This document shows positions 32,405 through 44,700 of a stretch of DNA of 64,000 nucleotides, piece by piece; positions within the stretch are counted from its first letter, which is position 1, and each line of letters starts with the position of its first letter. The stretch is taken from assembly GCA_022605405.1 (NCBI GenBank), contig JABYQQ010000005.1, positions 1-64,000 of the forward strand, read 5' to 3'. The notes under the pieces were generated by a model. It was not told where the DNA came from. It saw nothing but the letters and a program-made list of their open reading frames with translations, and did not search any database. Made by a program: the position numbers and the translations under genes. The DNA is from Earliella scabrosa (taxonomy: Eukaryota; Basidiomycota; Agaricomycetes; Polyporales; Polyporaceae).

Positions 32405-35400
32405 GAACATAAGAACATTGCTTATCGCCCCCCACTACGATTGACGACGCACCGTCCCATGCCGCCACACCGGCGACAGATACGTCGCTCGGCGTCGCAG
32501 ACCGTTCAACCTTGATGCGCTTCGCATATCGAGGCAGCGGCGGCACGAGGACGTACGCCTGCAATCCCCGCCGTGGACTTGACCGAGCCATCGAGGCATC
32601 ACGTGACCAGACCATCTCGACATCTGAATCATCGTCCCTTGCTCTTCCCTTCCCCTTGAGGTCGAACAGTCTCCGCAGGCCACTTGATGAGGATGCAGAT
32701 GCACTGGTCTCGCTGGTCGGCGGCGAAGGCTGGCGGCTGAGCGACGGTCCCGCGGGTGTGTCTGACGACGGCGATGGGAGAAATAATGGCACCTTCTCCT
32801 TCACACGAGCGGGGGACCGAACTGGCGTCTTGTATGGCGACGAGGGCTGCACGTCCCCCGCTGTGCCCACGTCATTGTCGGGAAGGCGTTCCTCAAGTTG
32901 CACTTGCACCGGCGCGACATACTGGAACGTCGAGGGTGATTCGGAGCGGCCATTGAGGAAGGACGGGCCTGAGACGTCGGAGTCCGGGTCTGAAACAAAG
33001 ATAGATTCCTGGACCTGGTGCACATCTGCAAGCTCGGACGAGGTGATGCTGGGGGCACGAATGACCGGCGTGTCGAGGTGTGCTTCGACTTCAGCGAGCC
33101 CGTCGGTTTGATCACCGACATGATCCACCGCAAGGTCAACTTCGAGTTCGGGTGCTGGCTCGGACGGCCGTGGTTCCACGACAAGGCCATCAGATGCAAA
33201 ACCCTGCTCAGTGGGCGCAGTGCTGATGACTGCATCCGGCTGCACACCGTCTGAGCTCGATTCTGCCTGCGGAGGGACCGACTCCAGACGTTGCCGCTTC
33301 GCAGGCGTCGGAGATGTGCCTTCAGGACTCGGTCCGCGCTTACCGTTCACTGTTGAAAGTTCAATGACCTGGAGTGGAGCAGGGGTTGGAACAAGCGGGT
33401 CGCCGAACGCACCCTGTGGTCGTCCCAGCGAGCGAAGGATGTCCTGTGCCAACGTTCTCTTCACTGCCGCAGCTGGAGTCCTCGGGCTCTCGGGTCGTCC
33501 ATCAGCGAGCGGAGGTGTGGTGAGCGGAGGTGTGGTCGGCGTCGAAGGCATGTCTACCCTAGACGATACAGCCTGGGAACTCGCAGCCGGAGGTGTTGGA
33601 GTGGATGTAGATGTAAGCGGTGAGAATATGAAGATCAGTCGTCCGTTAGGATCACGGATCGCCGTAGGTGCACCCGGATCCCGAGGCTGGTACCATGGCA
33701 CCCTCGTATAGTTGGTCGCTGAAGTTACACTCGGTTGCCCACGGGGTACAGTCCCAGAGGGCTTGGACACTGTGGGGGCTTGAGCCCTTGTCGCGGAATC
33801 AGACACAGATTCCGGCGAATGTAGTTTAGGGGCGGGTTTGTAGAGCGCAGCGGGTGTAAGTAGCTCAATCGCGGAATGTCCCGCCAAAGGCTGGGAACTT
33901 TGACCTTGAGGTTGAGGAAGTTGGGGTTGGGGAATTTGCGACGACTGAGCTTGGAGTTGAGACGGCGGAGGAGAATGTGACTGCACTACGGGGTGTGAGG
34001 GCTGAGGAGCTGGCGGCTGAACGTCGGGTTGAGACGGCGCAGGAGATTGTGACGACTGCACTGCGGGGTGTGAGGGCGGAGGAGCTTGCAGCGACTGAAT
34101 ATCGGATTGAGAAGGGGTAGGCTGTGATGGCTGAGCCTGTGGGTGAGATTGTGGCGTCCTCGCCGTACTGGGTTGAGGAGTGGCGGGATGAGAGGCATCT
34201 GATGCGGCAGTCACTGTCGATTGTGCTGGTTTGTGAGCCAACAGTTCAGCTTCCGACCTCGCAACATCTGCCCGAGAGGCCGCTGTTGGGTCCGCTATAG
34301 TCGGGTACATTATCAACACACTGCTCCGTAACGGTATCACGATATGACCAGGTTCACCTTTGGCTCGTCGATGCTCCGATACTATGACATTGTAGAGCTT
34401 CGCGAAGACCTCCTTCACCTGACCAAGAGGGTATACCTAAACGTACTGTAAGTGAGATACAGGGTAGACAATAACGATTCCTGACCTTGACGCGCTCGGA
34501 TATGTCGTGACACATTGGTAATGAACCAGCAGGGAGGGCTAGCTCCGACTGCATTTCGGCTCGTGTCCTAGAACCATTCTTCTGCTTTCTGTCAACCATC
34601 ATGACTATATATTGCATCATCTGCCGCAGGGTTGCAGCATCGAATTGCTGAAGGGAACGTCAGGGAAGTGTAGTGGCGACGAAGGAGATACTTGGTACCT
34701 TGAACCATCTGTACAGCCAATTATTTTGACTGCCAACAGTAGCATTTGGGGGCTCCGATGGGACATTCGCTGATGCTGTGGACTTGCTACTAGACGCATG
34801 GCCTGCGGAATGGTTTGAACCTTCTACTATAGCCTGGGCCACATGTGCCTTGGGCGCGTCTGAGGCCGCTGGAGATGGTTGATGCATACGATGGTTCGGC
34901 TGATTGCTTGCAACAGCCTGGGCTGGCAATGCAAGGTCACAACAGCACACCACCTCAGTGACGACATGGGATGCGTACCCGAGAAGTGTCCTGCGTATGG
35001 GCCGTGCGGTACGTGTTGCGAAGGTTGGGATGCCGCTCCAGAATGTGGCATGCGTGGTTGCTGCATCGTCGCCTGTCCTAGCGAGTTGCTCTGTGGGTTC
35101 TGCGACCAAGCCATAGAACCATATGGAACTTGTTGCGGACCGGACGCGTATCCTGATGAGTTCCGGTGGATAGCAGTCTGGGTGAATGACGATGGCGCAA
35201 AGCTAGACTGGTGCTGGTCTTGATATGGAGTGTACATTGAACCTGTCTGTTGCTGGCCGTGATACGTAGACTGAGAATATGTAGAACTACTGGACATTGA
35301 CCGGTTGGCATGCTCAACCTAATAACACGGTATGCGCTGCGTTCGTCATCACGACATTGACTGCTACATACCTGTGGCGACGACTGAGCTGTACTCGGTA

Positions 35401-35906
35401 CCTCGACAATCCTCGCAGTAGATGGAACCTCACTGACGTCGTGTGCCGACGCTTGGGCGGAATATGATGAGGAGTACAGCTGGGGTGTTGAAGGTTGACC
35501 CGCCACGGAATGCGAGATAGGTCTACGCGATGGTTAGTGGGAGCAGAATGGAGGTGACCTACCCGACATACACATGCTGTCCTCCAGAGTTCTGGGTATG
35601 ATTCAGCTCCGCGAGCCTCTGCCTGAAAGCTTGTGAGTCAGTGCAGAGGGTTCGATTCATACGAACGGAAACGTACGCAGCCAATCTGCCCTGCTCGACC
35701 ACCATCTCTAGCTGCTGCTTCTCCGCAAGATACCTCAAGTATCCCTGATTGTTCTGTTCCTCATAGAACGCGAGCGCGGTCCTCATAGCTTGCAACCGAT
35801 CCATGTTAGCTTGGTACATCTCGGGTGAGATGACCGTGTTATTTTGGAATGGGGTGAGCTCGTTGAGGGAAAATTGGGAGGGTGTTTGCCGGCCGCCATT
35901 GCTCAT
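32382..35906 (-). CDS. Ser/Pro/Gln-rich protein of unknown function (may continue into the zinc-finger gene)
   Basis: The first exons are 35677-35906, 35563-35622 and 35372-35522, followed by at least four more down to 32382. The N-terminal 80 residues are helical (NMDRLQAMRTALAFYEEQNN, YLRYLAEKQQLEMVVEQGR). A Gln/Ser/Tyr-rich region follows, then a small ordered segment split by introns (NNWLYRWFK, QFDAATLRQMMQYIVMMVDR, VKEVFAKLYNVIVSEHRRAK). After that come about 600 residues of Ser/Pro/Gln low complexity with coding tandem repeats. Near the end is RGLQAYVLVPPLPRYAKRIK. The build suggests a transcription or chromatin factor with disordered activation regions, but no known domain is clear. 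The stop at 32382 lies beyond the next gene's ATG; an alternative splice near 32480 to 32405 (phase 1) would fuse the two reading frames. Confidence 0.6.
33956..34105. repeat. Two-unit coding tandem repeat (72 and 78 bp)
   Basis: Units 33956-34027 and 34028-34105 both start GTTGAGACGGCG and share ACTGC..CGGGGTGTGAGGGC. They encode Pro/Ser/Gln repeats of the low-complexity protein. A weaker third unit follows. Confidence 0.75.
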
Positions 35907-36145
35907 GTCGATAGCCAAGAGAGAGCAAGCAAGGCCGTGGTGTGGTAGCGGAATTAGAGGTCCCGGCGAAGCGGGTGTAAGGAATTATGAGGACCGCGCG
36001 CCCATGTTCACCGAGTTCCAGCCTGAGAGTTGCTGACTAAGCAACACCGGACGCGTCGCGTCGCGTCGAGCGCCCAGACGTCACCGTTCTAGACTCTCTT
36101 AGACCGTGTTCTCGTTGGGCTCACTGCTGTTCTGTTGTCGCAACG

Positions 36146-37599
36146 ATGCTTAATCTTGCACGCAGTCGCATTGTTTGGCTGCCTCCTGCGCGCACACGCT
36201 CCTTGGCCTCTGTCTCGCCAACCTCGCCGATCCACCCCAGCTCAAACCCTTTCCAGGTCTTCGACCGCAATGTCAAGCGGATGCAGAAGGACCGTGCTGC
36301 CGCGCGCGATGGTGGAGAGCGGAGCAGGACTGTTGACTACGTACGCAATGAGATCGCCGACAGGCTCATTGAACGCATGCAGGTCCGTCGCTACCCGGAA
36401 TGGCTCGCAAATCCTCCTTACAACGCGTGCACATGTAGGACATCAAACGCAAATTCAACACCGTCCTCGATCTTGGGTCTGGGCCTGGACATCTTTCCAA
36501 GCTACTTGACCCAGAAATGACGAACAGAGTCATAATGGTTGACTCGAGTGGTAGGCATGAGGCAAGGCCTGAGTCCGAAGCAACCGCGTTGACGCATGTG
36601 TGACCTGCAGAGAAGTTACTGCACAGGGACCCTGACTCTGAATTCGAAGGTGAGCGACAACACTTTGAACAACCCCGGATGTATTTGATATGGTTGGTAC
36701 GGCTCAGTCGAGGTGGAGAGAATACATGCGGACGAAGAGAATCTGCTCCAAGTGGTACCGCGAGATTCGCAGGATGCCATTGTTTCCTGCTTGAGTTTGC
36801 ATTGGGTCAATGACTTACCCGGTGAGTCAAGCCCGTATGCCAAATGTATCACGGTCGATAACTCTAGGTTACAGGGGTGCTCGTTCAAATCAAAGAGGCT
36901 CTCAAACCCGATGGTGTATTCCTTGGCGCGCTCTTTGGTGGAGACACCTTGTTTGAGCTGAGGACCTCGTTACAATTGGCAGAGGTAGAACGCGAAGGGG
37001 GCATTTCACCTCACGTCTCGCCTATGACGGGTATGTTGCTAGCTGAGTGCTTGTTTACTTGTGAACGGCTATGAACGTCGCGGGCAGACTCTAGGGACAT
37101 GTCCAATCTTCTGGGTCGTGCGGGGTTCACCTTGTTGACTGTGGACGTGGACGAAGTCAAGGTGGCGTACCCTTCCATGTGGGAATTACTGGAAGATCTA
37201 CAGGACATGGGCGAGAACAACGCTGTCGTTGGGAGGTCTGTAGGACTTGCCTTTGTGCCCATAATCATCCTCCTGATTTCCACTAAATGTCAGGCGGCAT
37301 ATCATTCATCGTGACACACTCACGGCAGCATCCGCGATATACAAAGGTACCGTCGTACTTTCTGACCAGCAGTCCATAGAGACTAAACGCTTTCATACAG
37401 AACTCCATGGCCACGAAGATGGGTCCGTGCCTGCGACATTTCAGGTCATCTACGTGGTACGTCTCGCTGGAGGGTCGCCGTGCATGCGTACCTACTCACC
37501 GGATGCATGTAGATCGGTTGGAAACCTGCACCCAACCAACCACAACCTCTTGAGAGAGGGTCCGCTGAAAACCGGATGAAGGACATACTAGAACATTAG
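36146..37599 (+). CDS. NDUFAF5: Mitochondrial complex I assembly methyltransferase-fold protein NDUFAF5
   Basis: Nine exons (36146-36382, 36439-36550, 36611-36649, 36708-36821, 36875-37030, 37088-37235, 37294-37346, 37401-37456, 37513-37599), all in phase, give 333 residues, close to the human protein (345). The first 35 residues are Arg/Ser-rich and fit a mitochondrial presequence. Then [17 protein letters not shown] is diagnostic, followed by the SAM-binding motif [30 protein letters not shown], and [19 protein letters not shown]. The human protein hydroxylates an arginine of NDUFS7 during complex I assembly. The stop codon is 28 bp from that of TRM10 on the other strand. Confidence 0.92.
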
Positions 37600-37627
37600 G
37601 AGTTTCAATATGTGTGTTGACACTACA

Positions 37628-38959
37628 CTACGTCTCCATCGCGGTCACGATATCCGCTGGACGTTCATTCGCGTCTAATGGATCGTCAGCTTCGAGCGCG
37701 GCTACATCGATTACTTGCGCATTCCCATCTCCACCGTCAGACTGCGCTACCTCGGCATCACCTTCGCCTTCTCCCTGGTCAACGCTACCCTCGCCCTTCG
37801 AGCTAGCCGCACCACCACCTCTCCGCCGACCCTCTGCATTGAACTTGCGTTTGGGCATCACTGCATATAGTGCTTGTTCCCAATCGCGAGTCTCGACCCA
37901 CTTCAGCAAGATCTCGAACGTTTGGTTCACGGTCAGGACCTTGCGTGTGCGCATTTCCGCGAGGTATGTTCCAATGGGTAATCTCGCGGAACGGATGTGG
38001 TGTTCTTTAGACTTGTCAAGGCAGAGGTTCTGTGAGCACGGCGGTTAGCCGCGCTCGCTAGCAAAGCGTATGCAGTAATGTAGCATGTCGCCTTGGTAGT
38101 GCTCACCTTGTACCGGTTGTGGTCGACGATGCCGCCGATGATATACGTCTCGCCCTCCTTCAACTCCGTTAACTCCTCCTCAGAATCCGCCGTCAGGTAA
38201 ACCACTGTTTCGCGTTCCGCTCTGCTTGGTTGTCGCTTTCTTGGTCGTCTCGAGGGTTCCCCTCCGTTCTCTCCTTCGACTTTACTTCCGTCCTCGATCT
38301 CCACCTCCCCTTCATCCTGCGCCACATCGGCTTCTTTTCCTTCCCATAAGCGTTCATAGCCCACCTCCCACCACTCCGCGCCAGCCCATCGCTTATATGC
38401 AGCGTTATTCTGACTGTCCATACGCGTCTTCGTTCTCCCGTTCAACGAAGTGAACAGCAGCGACGAAAAGGGCCGTGCGGCTTTGCGGTTCGCGTTGTAC
38501 GTGTACGCAAGTTGCGAAGTGAGGGACTTGACCTCCTGCCATCATCATATATAAACATCCGAACGAACTTGAACGAGGACCAGACCGAACGCTCACATTC
38601 TCAGTCATCTTCTCGTCAAACCCGAGATCGACGACGACCCTCGCGCCAAAGGGCGTGCGCGGGCCCTGCTCCGTTTTCTGCCGCTTCCTGTCCCGCCCCG
38701 CCGTTTCCTCATCCTCGTCCAGCTCCCCCGCCGCACGCTTCTCCGCGAGCACGCGCTTCTTCTCCTTTTTGCGCTCCTTCTCCGCCGCCCGTCGCTCCTT
38801 CTTGCGCTCGGCGATGTACGCGGCCTTTGCGAGCTTTTTCTGCGCCTTCTTCGAGAGAGGCTGGCCGTCTGGGGTCGAGTCTGGCGCCTCGGCGGGGGCT
38901 TCTGCAGGACTCAGAGGTTGTGGAGGTGCTGTAGTAGACGCGGCAGATGCGTCGCTCAT
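37628..38959 (-). CDS. TRM10: tRNA (guanine-N1-)-methyltransferase, position 9
   Basis: Exons 38597-38959, 38107-38535 and 37628-38029 (introns of 61 and 77 nt, phase 0) give 397 residues. After a Lys-rich N-terminal arm (SKKAQKKLAKAAYIAERKKE), the SPOUT fold starts at VVVDLGFDEKMTENEVKSLT. It includes ETVVYLTADSEEELTELKEG, YIIGGIVDHNRYKNLCLDKS and the C-terminal signature FEILLKWVETRDWEQALYAV. A 40-residue acidic/Ser insertion interrupts the middle of the domain, and the acidic tail is long. It methylates G9 of tRNAs using SAM, probably in nucleus and cytoplasm. Its start is 152 bp from the start of the divergent thioesterase gene. Confidence 0.93.
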
Positions 38960-39111
38960 TGCTGACAGGGCTGTGGACGAGCAGAGAGGATGTGAACGTC
39001 AGCGAGAGAACGAATCTTCTGGATGTGAGCTCGAGCAGCCTGACGCAGGGAGTCAAATTCTGGCCCCCCGGCCCGGGGATATCGATCGTGTTGCCGGCGC
39101 CTGGATGAGGT

Positions 39112-40177
39112 ATGTTCTCCGTCCGGACCCTCGTCGGCGCGGCCTTCCTCCTGTTTCTGTACTACCTCGCTACCCTCTCCCGCACGCCGGAAGGACAGAA
39201 GATGGCCGCACTGCAACCTTTGAAGTTTCTGAGCATCGCGCCCCGCGCGAAGCACACTGCGACAGTCATCTTCATCCATGTGAGTATGTGATGCGCGCTG
39301 CTGACCAATCCATACGAACTACGCTGGAACTGTGAGTCGACTTGCAGGGCTTGGGAGACACCGGCTATGGCTGGCAGCCCGTAGCAGACATGTTCGGCAA
39401 GGACAAGAATCTGCAGCATATCAAATGGGTCCTGCCACATGCGTGAGTTTGACTGTAGCATGTGCGCAGTCGGGCTTGCCGTATTCAGCCTCCCTCACAG
39501 GCCGAGTGCTCCTGTAACTGCAAACGGTGGCATGGGGATGCCGACATGGTAAGGATACCCCATTCAATCATGTTGCTACATACTCGTTCTGAACGACCGT
39601 ACAGGTTCGACATCTTCGAGTTCGGCAACGTGAACGCGCGCGAGGACGAGGCGGGCATGCTCAAGTCCATGCACGGCCTCAACCAACTCATCACCGCCGA
39701 GATTGACGCAGGCATCCCTGCGAACCGCATTGTTCTCGGCGGGTTCTCTCAGGGCGGCGCCATGACACTCCTCACCGGGCTTACAACCGAGAGGAGACTC
39801 GCGGGCCTCACCGTCCTCAGTGGATGGCTGCCGATCCGAAACACAGTCAAGAGCGTACGCAGTACCCTCTGTCGCGTTTGCTGTTGTTTGTGAGGCACTG
39901 ACACGCGTCCGGGATGCAGATGGTTACAGACCATGCCAAGAAGTTGCCTGTCTTCTGGGGACACGGGACTGCCGACCCGATCGTGAACTTTGACAGGGCG
40001 ACGATGTCGCTCGAGTTCCTCAAGACGAATCTGGGACTGAAGCAGGTCGAGCCCAGTGCAGTGCTCGACGGTGGAGTCGAGTTCCATGCGTATGAAGGCC
40101 TCCCGCATTCTGCAGACCAGGAGGAGCTCGACGACTTGCAGACGTTCCTGAAGAAGGTCATTCCTGCGCAAGACTGA
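39112..40177 (+). CDS. APT1: Acyl-protein thioesterase (LYPLA/APT1 family) with N-terminal membrane segment
   Basis: Exons 39112-39279, 39348-39442, 39501-39548, 39605-39854 and 39920-40177, in phase, give 272 residues. It is an alpha/beta hydrolase: oxyanion strand VIFIHGLGDTGYGWQP, nucleophile elbow GFSQGG (catalytic Ser), acid in GTADPIVNF, and catalytic His in YEGLPHSA. The family removes palmitate from cysteines of membrane proteins and also cleaves lysophospholipids. Unusually, about 30 residues precede the family's normal start and form a hydrophobic segment (TLVGAAFLLFLYYLATL) ending before a second Met (KMAALQPLKF). The long form would be membrane-anchored; starting at the second Met would give the usual soluble enzyme. 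Homology is certain; anchoring is inferred. Confidence 0.9.
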
Positions 40178-40317
40178 CTGCCCGTCCGGTCGCTCCGCGG
40201 CCAGCATGATTTGTTCAAGAGGGCACGAATGTAGGCTACATCACGGATGTCTATTGGAGTTCACGAGTGTCACGAAGATACGGTAACCAGCCGGTATGTA
40301 CAGGCATTATAGACGAG

Positions 40318-41571
40318 CTACCGCCTTGGACGCGTAGACCTCCTGGGCTTGACATCCGTTCCTGGTTCAACATCAGCGGCCTTCCGCTTCCGACCACTAG
40401 GTCTCTTCTCCTGTGTAACGTCGGTCTCGTCCTTGCCCTCTGCCTGCCGGTCATCTTCATCCTCACTCGCGTCGCCATCATCGTCATCGTTGCCGTTTCG
40501 AGGCTTACGATGAGGTTTCTGACGTCCAGCCGCGTTCCCTTTCGCCTTTGGTTTTGCCCTTGACTTGCCCACGGTTCCCCCAGCTTCGTCCCATCCGCCG
40601 CGCTCCGCCATCTGCTCTATCACCTGCCACGTCTTCTCTTCCACCCTCTGCACACTCAACCTGCCACGGGTGACTAGTGCCATCTCTGCGCATAACGTCT
40701 AAGATTCGATAGCTGTGCATGAGCGGGAGACGCACCTTTAATGGCTTGAGCACCTTCTGCACCGATGTAAGCGACTTCTTCTGGCACTGAGGACGAGGTC
40801 GCGATATTCCGCAGCAGGGAAAGAGGGATGCAGTGCGCTGCGCGGGAGACAAAGGTCACGTCCACCATGTACCACTTCGGTTTCTCCTTATCTGTTTTCT
40901 GAGAGTCAAGTGTCAGTAGCCGCAGCACCGACCCGGGTCAATCGTGTTCTTACAGCATCGTAATAGGGATGGGAACTGACAGCGCGTTCAGGTTGGGAAG
41001 AACAGAGACATGCAACACACGCACGTATCCCAGGCAGTGTCTCTTGGGTTCAAAGGCTTAGCAGACGTAGATAGTGTCGACACGAACATGCTCACAATCT
41101 GGATATGCCTCCTTTGAAACCTGGACGCGGCATCGTACTTGAGACCAACTCTTTTGACTCGGTGTGGTAGACACGCACCTCTGCGAACGCGGCGATGCCT
41201 GTGTGCGCTCAGTATTTTCCCGTGCACGCAATGACAGGACGATGCCTACCCGGGTTCTTGCAATTAGAGTGATAGAACAAGACCTGGCGGCGTGAACGAT
41301 CGTCTCGGCAATACTCTTCACGGGGACCGACGTGTAGCGCACACACCTTGTCGCCAACCACCATCTCCTTCATCAGGTTCCTCGCCTCAGCATTCCGAAC
41401 GCCCTCCCAGGGTGTTGTTTTGGCGGACTCAAAGTCATCCACACTGAACTACGGCGTTCTGTTCGAGAGACGCGCGCATATAGCCACTTCCTGGAGGCAT
41501 ACCTTGACGTCCTTGCCTTTGACTATGCGCGAATCGGGTTCTGCCTTCATGAGCCAGTGTTTGGGAGACAT
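40318..41571 (-). CDS. THYN1: THYN1-like EVE-domain protein
   Basis: Nine exons: 41503-41571, 41347-41448, 41250-41283, 41179-41198, 41096-41120, 41025-41040, 40954-40975, 40736-40898 and 40318-40685. All junctions keep phase, giving 272 residues from the ATG at 41571; an ATG at 41700 would add 43. The EVE fold reads [86 protein letters not shown] and [10 protein letters not shown], with the aromatic-cage Trp residues retained. EVE domains relate to PUA/YTH folds and bind modified bases in DNA or RNA. A basic, acidic-patch tail ([27 protein letters not shown]) suggests nuclear localisation. Five successive exons are only 34, 20, 25, 16 and 22 nt. Confidence 0.9.
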
Positions 41572-41777
41572 TGGGCGAGCAGGAGAGGGACAAACGCGAT
41601 GGGACGCGGTGCGGGCGAAGACGCGTTGTGGTAGACGCGGGAGGGTGACGAAGTGGCGGAGCGTGCAGCAAACAGCGGACAACACGCCTTCCTCACTCAT
41701 CAACGTCCTCCATCCCGCCCGTCCCGGGCTCGCCCCTGCCGCCTCCGCTCAGATTTCCATCCGCTCCTTATCTCCTC

Positions 41778-44700
41778 GTGTTTTCCAGCAGGGCGTCGTC
41801 GTCTCTGGCAATGAGCAGCGTCGACGCTGCCGCCGCCTCCGCCCAGACCGTGTCTCCCACACCATCGCCCGCAGAGCAGCCACCATCCCAACCAGACGCA
41901 CCCGGGCCTCAAGAGCCGCCTCCCGATGCCGATACGCCCTCAGCCACGTCCGAGGCTGAACCACGCGTCCAGTCTGAGCAGCCTGGACAAGATGAGAACG
42001 CACCGCAGGTCGTCGAAGGATCCCCATCCTCGGGCGAAGTTTTGGCGGTAGCAGGCACAGAGCAGGCCGAGTGCGTGGACGGGGAGCAGGCTGCGGTGGC
42101 TGTCGACGACTCTCAACAGTGGGCGGAAGATGACAGCCACGAGCTGAAGCGCGTCAAGGTCTATGAACTCATGGGCTCTCGCTGGGTCGACCAGGGCACC
42201 GCGTTCTGTTTCGGCGACTTCCACGAGAACGAGGCCTTCCTGGTTGCGCGCGCCGAGGACGACTTCAACCACGTCATTCTTTCGACGACCATACGAGCCA
42301 CAGACGTGTATCAACGACAGCAGGGTGCGTGATAAGCCTATCGGCGCGTTCGACGCGTGTCTCGTCTGAGCCCTCCTCGCTACTGCAGAGACCTTGATCG
42401 TCTGGACAGAACCTGACGGCGTCGACTATGCTCTCAGCTTCCAAGACCCTGAGGGATGCGCAGAGGTGTGGCACTTCATTGAAGAGGTCCAACGACATAT
42501 GAATGCCGGAGGTCAGCCCAACCTCGTTCCTGCAGCGTGTATCTCATCTCATAAACCCTTCCTATACCCACTTTCCACCTTCAAGCCGAAGACATGGCTC
42601 TAACCTCCTCCCCTGTCCTCGGTACTGCAGGCCAGGACACGTCCATCACGACTGCTAACATCATTCGTTCTGGTCGTCTGCCTCAACCACAAATGGGCAT
42701 CATTGGGGAGATTGACACCGCAATCAAGACCCTGGCGCGGACAGCGGTCGTGAAGGAGCGTGTGTGTGAGTACATTCAGACCGAGGTGCGTATGAAGTCA
42801 TGAGTCGCACGCGTGCCCACCAACCTTATAGCACTTTACCTGAACCACCCATAGGAATACATCAAGGGTCTCATCGACGTCTTTCACCAAGCAGAAGACC
42901 TCGAGAGTCTTACTGATTTGCATTCATTGTTTGGATGTATGCAGACCATCCGTACGTACTACCTCCCCCTGTGATGAGTGCCATGGTTGGCTAAGGGTAC
43001 TGCTCGGTCCAGTCCTCCTGAACGAACACAGCCTCTACGAGCACATACTGGACGACGACATCTTCCTCGGCGTGGTTGGCATACTAGAATGTCCGTGGAA
43101 TAAACCTAGTTCGTGTATTCTACTCCAGTCTAATCGTATCGTACAGACGACCCAGAATTCCCCAACTACAAGGCCAACTACCGCGACTTCCTCCGTGAGA
43201 CATCACATTTCCACCAACCTATTCCCATCCGCGACGAGGCGATCCAGAGGAAGATACACCACACATACCGTCTCCAGTTCCTGAAGGACGTAGTTCTTGC
43301 TCGTGCGATCGACGACTCCACGTTCAACGTCCTTAACTCGTCCATCATCTTCAATCAGATCGACATCATCACCCACGTCCAGAACGACCAGGCATTCTTG
43401 CGCGAGATCGCTGGCATGTTTATGGACGACGACTTGCTCGCACTCCTGGGCTTACCTACGAAACATTCAGATCCAGGGAAGGAGTCTGGGGCAGAGGGCA
43501 AGGACGCCGATAGGATGGACGTGGACCAGACGGACGCGAAGGCGAATGGCGCTCCACAAACGAACGGACATGGAGAGGGATCATCGTCTTCGACCACTTC
43601 TCTATCAGCAGAGGAGCTCACACGACGTCGGGAGGTTGTGTTCCTCGTGCAGCAGCTCTGCATGATGGGCAAGAACGTCCAGCTGCCTGCGCGAATGGCC
43701 CTGTTCCGCGCATTGGTCGACCGCGGGATCGTCTTCGCTGTGCAGTGGGGCCTGTCACAGTCGGAAACGGACGAGGAGGGCCGCCAGATGATCGCCACCT
43801 CGGGAGAGATCATGATGGCGCTCCTCGACCACGATCTCAACGGCGTACGGGGGCACGTGCTGAAGCAGCTCGGTACGATGGAACGCGAGAAGGCGAACGG
43901 GAAGAACATCCGAGATAAGGAGACCGTGCTCATGCTGATGTGCAAGGTTCTCGTCAGGAGTCGGGATCTCGCGGTGCAGAGTTTAGTGGGGGAGGCGTTG
44001 AGGTTGTTGCTGGAGATGATATCGAATGATCCTGCGGATGGTCCGGTGAGTCTGCTCCAGTGTTGTGGCCCCCGAAGCATGGACCGACGCGGTGTGCGCA
44101 GAACATTGGTCTCAAATTGCTGCAGCAGCGCGCGAAGGATGACCCCGGTGTTGAGAAGTTTTTGGACTACTTCTACAAGTTCTGCATGGACATCCTCTTC
44201 AAGCCCTTCCAGGACATACCAGAGTTCAAAGACTACACCGGTACGTGCGTCTCATGTATGCGAATGTGGCACGCCCGTTCAAGATGTGCGTAGACACCAC
44301 CTTCCCGCTGTCGCGTGAGAAGACCAACCTCTTCCTATGGCTCTGCGACCTGCTCTCGAACTTCACACAACAACACTCGTTCCGCAGCCACTTCTTCGTA
44401 CTATCCTCCAACATTGCTCCGCGTGTTGCCACCCTCCTTCGTTCAAAAGACAAGCATCTGCGCCTAGGTACATATTTTCCCGCTCGGTCGTTACGTACTG
44501 ACGGCCTCTCCCAGCCGCTTTCCGCTTCTTCCGGACATGTCTACGACTGAAGAACGGCAACATATTCAAGCATCTAATCAAACACGACATCTTCACGCCC
44601 ATCCTGGACCTCACGACGCGCGAGTCAAGACGCGATAACCTTGTAAGCTCAACATGTCTTGAGTATTTTGACTTCATGCGCCGAGTGAGTATCAGTCTCC

